A stretch of DNA of 34,771 nt from an uncultured Verrucomicrobiota bacterium (lineage in GTDB: Bacteria; Verrucomicrobiota; Verrucomicrobiia; Verrucomicrobiales; DEV007). Made by a program: the position numbers and the translations under genes. Location of the stretch: positions 1 through 34,771 of the forward strand of contig CABXDI010000015.1 in assembly GCA_902510815.1 (NCBI GenBank), in the 5' to 3' direction. The notes under the pieces were generated by a model. It was given only the letters and a program-made list of their open reading frames with translations, was not told where the DNA came from and searched no databases. Positions 31,998 to 34,771 of this stretch are shown in pieces; positions within the stretch are counted from its first letter, which is position 1; every line of letters begins with the position of its first letter.

Positions 31998-34771
31998 TTA
32001 TCCTCCTGTAAGTGAATAGACCAATACCTTTGTAATCAAGTCCTTTATCCTACATTCTTCTGCATTTTCTGATGCAAAAGAGTAGAGCACTAAGCGTTGC
32101 TCTAAACTTGGCTTGTATCCATTAGCATATTCAAAAAATTTCTTCGTGAAATTGTAAGCAATTTTTTTGTGATCTGAGAGAATGATCTTTTTAAGGTCAA
32201 ATATGTTCTCGAATTTTTGATTTCCAACTCTACCTGATGAATCCACTTTTCCAGCTATATCGAAATAGCCACCTAATCGAAATTGGAACGTTCCGTTATG
32301 TGGTTTCATGGTCTTGTAGTTTGTTCTCCATTGCCCTGTCGCATCAAAGTTTTCAAGAGCAAATCCATAAGGGTCGATACTTTTATGACAAGCGAAACAC
32401 CCTTTATTTTTCTTATGTTCTTCGATTTGTTCTTTTAGATTTTTGGTTTCGCTGTGATCTGGTTCAATAGCAGTGATGTTTTCTGGGGGAGGTGACAATG
32501 TGTTTCCAACAATGTTTTTGGAGACCCATGCTCCACGCAAAATGGGTGAAGTATCAAAGCCGTCAGCTGTAACTTTTAAGACGCTTCCCATGGTTAATAG
32601 ACCTCCTCGCGGACTTTTGGAAGATAGAGAAACTTTGCGTATCTTTTGACCGGTTATGTTTTCAATGCCGTAATGCTGAGCTAATCGTTGGTTTAGAAAA
32701 GCGAAATCTGAATCAATGAGATTAGTGATAGGTAAGTTTTCTTGGATTAGGTGATTGAGATACTTCTCGGTTTCAATGGGTAAGTAATGGTTTAGGATAT
32801 CATTGTAATTTGGATAAAGCTTTAATGATGGATTTATTTTGTTGAAGGATCTTAGGTTTAGCCATTGAGAGCAGAAAGAGTGGACCATTCTTGAGCTTTT
32901 TTCATCTTTGAGCATTCTGTTGATTTGCTCTTTGATTGAGTTGCCGTTTAATTTTTCTGCTGCTGATAGATTTAGGAGTTCCTCATCAGGGATGGATAGC
33001 CAAAGAATCTTAGAAAGATCTGCAGCCATTTTGTAGGATTCGTTCGAGTGTTCTCCTGGAGATAATAAAAAACGATGAGAGCAGATTATGGATTTTATGC
33101 CGACTTTAGCAGCCATAACAAAATCTGCGCGTTCCTTAAAATCGTTGAGGGTAACGGTATAGTATGGGAGGAGTTCCTGTTCGCTGATCTTTGAGGAAAA
33201 AGCTATTTCAGCAAATTTTCGGATCACTTCCTTGAGTTCTTTTTTTGATCTAGAAGCAATCGAAATTTCCGAGGTTGAAGAGTCCTTTTTTAATGATGTT
33301 ATGACATCTAACTTGCCAATTGATGCAATTGATTTTCCATCCAGGGAAACAGCGTCAGTAACCAAAAATTTTATGAATTTTTTTGTAGTTCTTGCAGGGA
33401 ATAAGATTTTTTGTTCGTAAGATCTTAGTATATCTAACTCTCCCTCTATTATTGGATTGCCCCAGGACTTGCCATCGTCTGAAAGAAAAATTGAATATGA
33501 CTTTACCTGTCCATTATTTGCTCTTGTCCGTTTTGAATAGGAAACGCCATCTATTTCTTTTTCTAAAGGATTGTTTAGTATAACAAAATGAGGTGGCTTG
33601 GCCACGGTAGGAGTAAACTGAGAATGCCAGAATGTTTTATTCGAACCGTCCTGCATCTTTTCTTTTTCCATGCCGACTTGTGAACTGCTAACCGATAGGC
33701 TTCCTCCTATTGCTTTTAATTTTGTTTTGAAGCCTGATACTTTAATAGATTCTCTTGGAGGTGAATCTATTTCAATGCCTGTAAATAGATTTTGGTAAGA
33801 CTTTGGTGGCCAGTTTTCGAGGATAGGTCCCTGTACTTTAAACTGTTTAATATACGCGCCTTGATCTCCCTTCTGCTTGCGAAAAGTGTGTTTTGAATAG
33901 CAGTGCACAGAGACGTTCTCACCAGGATTGAGAAAAGCACGAATCGTGTGAGGTTTCATTTCTTTATTGGATAATGAAATGACATCCAATAACCGTTGAG
34001 GTTGAGGTCGGTCATCGGCGAAATAATATTTACCAGAAAATACTAGAATACTGACGTCTTCTTGAAATTCTCCAAGCTTCTTAGCGTCAAAGGTAAGTTC
34101 ATACCAACCCTTAACTGGAGGGTCAAAGTTATCGTAAAAGAAAGAGTAGTTGTTACCATTGTTTGCCCTTGTCCATGAGAATAGTATTCCGTCCTCATAC
34201 TTTCGTGTATAAATGTTATAAGTGTCATGGCTGTCCTTAATCTTGTTGGTTACCCATACTCTTTCTTTAGGGAAACCTTGATCAGGCAATGCAAACTCGA
34301 GCATCTCGTCAGCTACTGAAAAATAAGAATTAAGCATTTCCTTAGTTATGAGAATATTTCGATTAGAATCGAAATCGTTAGTGCCTCTGTCTTCTGGAAT
34401 TTTGTTTGTGAGGTCTAGTCTGATACCAAGAAGATCATTCAATGAGTGAATGAACTCATGCCTGCTGACTCTTTGATAAGAATTAACTGAATTATTATTC
34501 TGTCGCTTTGATAACCAATTGAGGAGTAGTTCTCTTTCAGAGGGAGTTGGTTGCTTTTTATTTGCAGGTGGCATTCTACCAGTGATGAGATTTTCAAAAA
34601 TGACAGAACCATCATGAGTGTTATTATTAAGTAAAACAGAAAGGTCCAAATTTCCTTTCTTCATCTCTTCATCATGACAATCAAAGCAGTACAGTTCGAG
34701 AACCTCTAGAGTTTGCTGGTCGATTGGCGTGACTTTGGATTGCGAGTCAGAAATAAATAAAAGTGAGAGTC
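31998..34771 (-). CDS. DUF1592-family multidomain haem-motif protein (module 2, 5' end cut by window)
   Basis: The frame stays open to the window edge. Upstream of the internal ATG 34664 it encodes a leader end (LSLLFISDSQS) and the haem motif CFDCH, so the true start is beyond 34771. Then follow LITGRMPPANKKQPT, VSRHEFIHSLNDLLG (DUF1587), a large beta-rich insertion (about 100-450, with a discoidin-like stretch such as FWHSQFTPTVAKPPHFV), the DUF1595/1592 region with FCSQWLNLRSFNK, and DUF1588/1585 with GLLTMGSVLKVTADGFDTSPILRG and a second motif CFACHKSIDPYGF. The longer insertion distinguishes it from the copy at 12722. Likely exported electron-transfer-linked protein; reaction unknown. 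Confidence 0.87.
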   Translation of the reverse strand, partial: LSLLFISDSQSKVTPIDQQTLEVLELYCFDCHDEEMKKGNLDLSVLLNNNTHDGSVIFENLITGRMPPANKKQPTPSERELLLNWLSKRQNNNSVNSYQRVSRHEFIHSLNDLLGIRLDLTNKIPEDRGTNDFDSNRNILITKEMLNSYFSVADEMLEFALPDQGFPKERVWVTNKIKDSHDTYNIYTRKYEDGILFSWTRANNGNNYSFFYDNFDPPVKGWYELTFDAKKLGEFQEDVSILVFSGKYYFADDRPQPQRLLDVISLSNKEMKPHTIRAFLNPGENVSVHCYSKHTFRKQKGDQGAYIKQFKVQGPILENWPPKSYQNLFTGIEIDSPPRESIKVSGFKTKLKAIGGSLSVSSSQVGMEKEKMQDGSNKTFWHSQFTPTVAKPPHFVILNNPLEKEIDGVSYSKRTRANNGQVKSYSIFLSDDGKSWGNPIIEGELDILRSYEQKILFPARTTKKFIKFLVTDAVSLDGKSIASIGKLDVITSLKKDSSTSEISIASRSKKELKEVIRKFAEIAFSSKISEQELLPYYTVTLNDFKERADFVMAAKVGIKSIICSHRFLLSPGEHSNESYKMAADLSKILWLSIPDEELLNLSAAEKLNGNSIKEQINRMLKDEKSSRMVHSFCSQWLNLRSFNKINPSLKLYPNYNDILNHYLPIETEKYLNHLIQENLPITNLIDSDFAFLNQRLAQHYGIENITGQKIRKVSLSSKSPRGGLLTMGSVLKVTADGFDTSPILRGAWVSKNIVGNTLSPPPENITAIEPDHSETKNLKEQIEEHKKNKGCFACHKSIDPYGFALENFDATGQWRTNYKTMKPHNGTFQFRLGGYFDIAGKVDSSGRVGNQKFENIFDLKKIILSDHKKIAYNFTKKFFEYANGYKPSLEQRLVLYSFASENAEECRIKDLITKVLVYSLTGG
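32001..32007 (-). promoter_or_regulatory. Strong Shine-Dalgarno inside the DUF1592 gene end
   Basis: AGGAGGA on the minus strand lies in the last two Gly codons of the upstream gene, about 6 bases before the ATG at 31995. It sets the start of the DUF1552 gene and implies translational coupling of the pair. It is the clearest ribosome site I saw in the window. Confidence 0.75.

Overview
The window looks like marine Verrucomicrobiota, or a close relative in the Planctomycetota-Verrucomicrobiota group. The clues are four secreted sulfatases, two DUF1592/DUF1552 gene pairs, ThuA-like proteins, Tat-exported sugar isomerases, a sialate O-acetylesterase and a tandem W-x3-[DE]-P repeat protein. Genes are densely packed, with many convergent ends only about 10-15 bases apart. 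No gene-free stretch exceeds about 250 bases. I saw no rRNA, tRNA, CRISPR array or insertion sequence. The first gene (1-996) and the last gene (31998-34771) are cut by the window edges.

The main result is that three genes contain in-frame UGA codons that are best read as selenocysteine (Sec, U). (1) selD on the minus strand (5084-6139) has UGA at the catalytic position of the CG-U-AAK motif. (2) An outer-membrane beta-barrel gene (6699-7745) has two UGAs spelling U-P-A-U directly after its signal peptide. (3) A signal peptide / four EF-hand / iodothyronine-deiodinase-like protein (25734-26747) has UGA inside the deiodinase active-site motif. Just downstream of the UGAs in cases 1 and 2 are hairpins with an identical GGUC apical loop, 17 and 19 nt after the UGA. 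From memory this is close to the geometry of the E. coli fdhF SECIS. A conventional gene caller would truncate or split all three genes. SelA, SelB and tRNA-Sec are not in the window and must lie elsewhere if this reading is right.

Layout. 1-2404: repeat protein, small membrane protein, renalase-like FAD oxidoreductase. 2413-5070: secreted metallophosphoesterase (minus) and Tat-exported TIM-barrel isomerase (plus). 5084-7745: selenium-related block made of selD (minus), a divergent Cys-cluster exported protein and the UPAU beta-barrel protein. 7779-11093: DUF429 protein, secreted alpha/beta hydrolase, sialate O-acetylesterase. 11278-19802: sulfatase, first DUF1552/DUF1592 pair, beta-helix protein, M6-like peptidase, NYN-domain protein. 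19812-24732: sulfatase with HEAT-like tail, then a ThuA / isomerase / ThuA group. 24862-30755: aspartoacylase-like peptidase (minus), deiodinase-like selenoprotein and two sulfatases (plus). 30769-34771: second DUF1552/DUF1592 pair (minus).

Taken together, most genes fit periplasmic or extracellular breakdown of sulfated, acetylated polysaccharides: sulfatases remove sulfate, the esterase removes acetyl groups, and the beta-helix protein and isomerases may handle sugar chains and released sugars. A selenium-dependent redox or metal/halide function is interleaved with this. The functional links are inferred from gene neighbourhood only.
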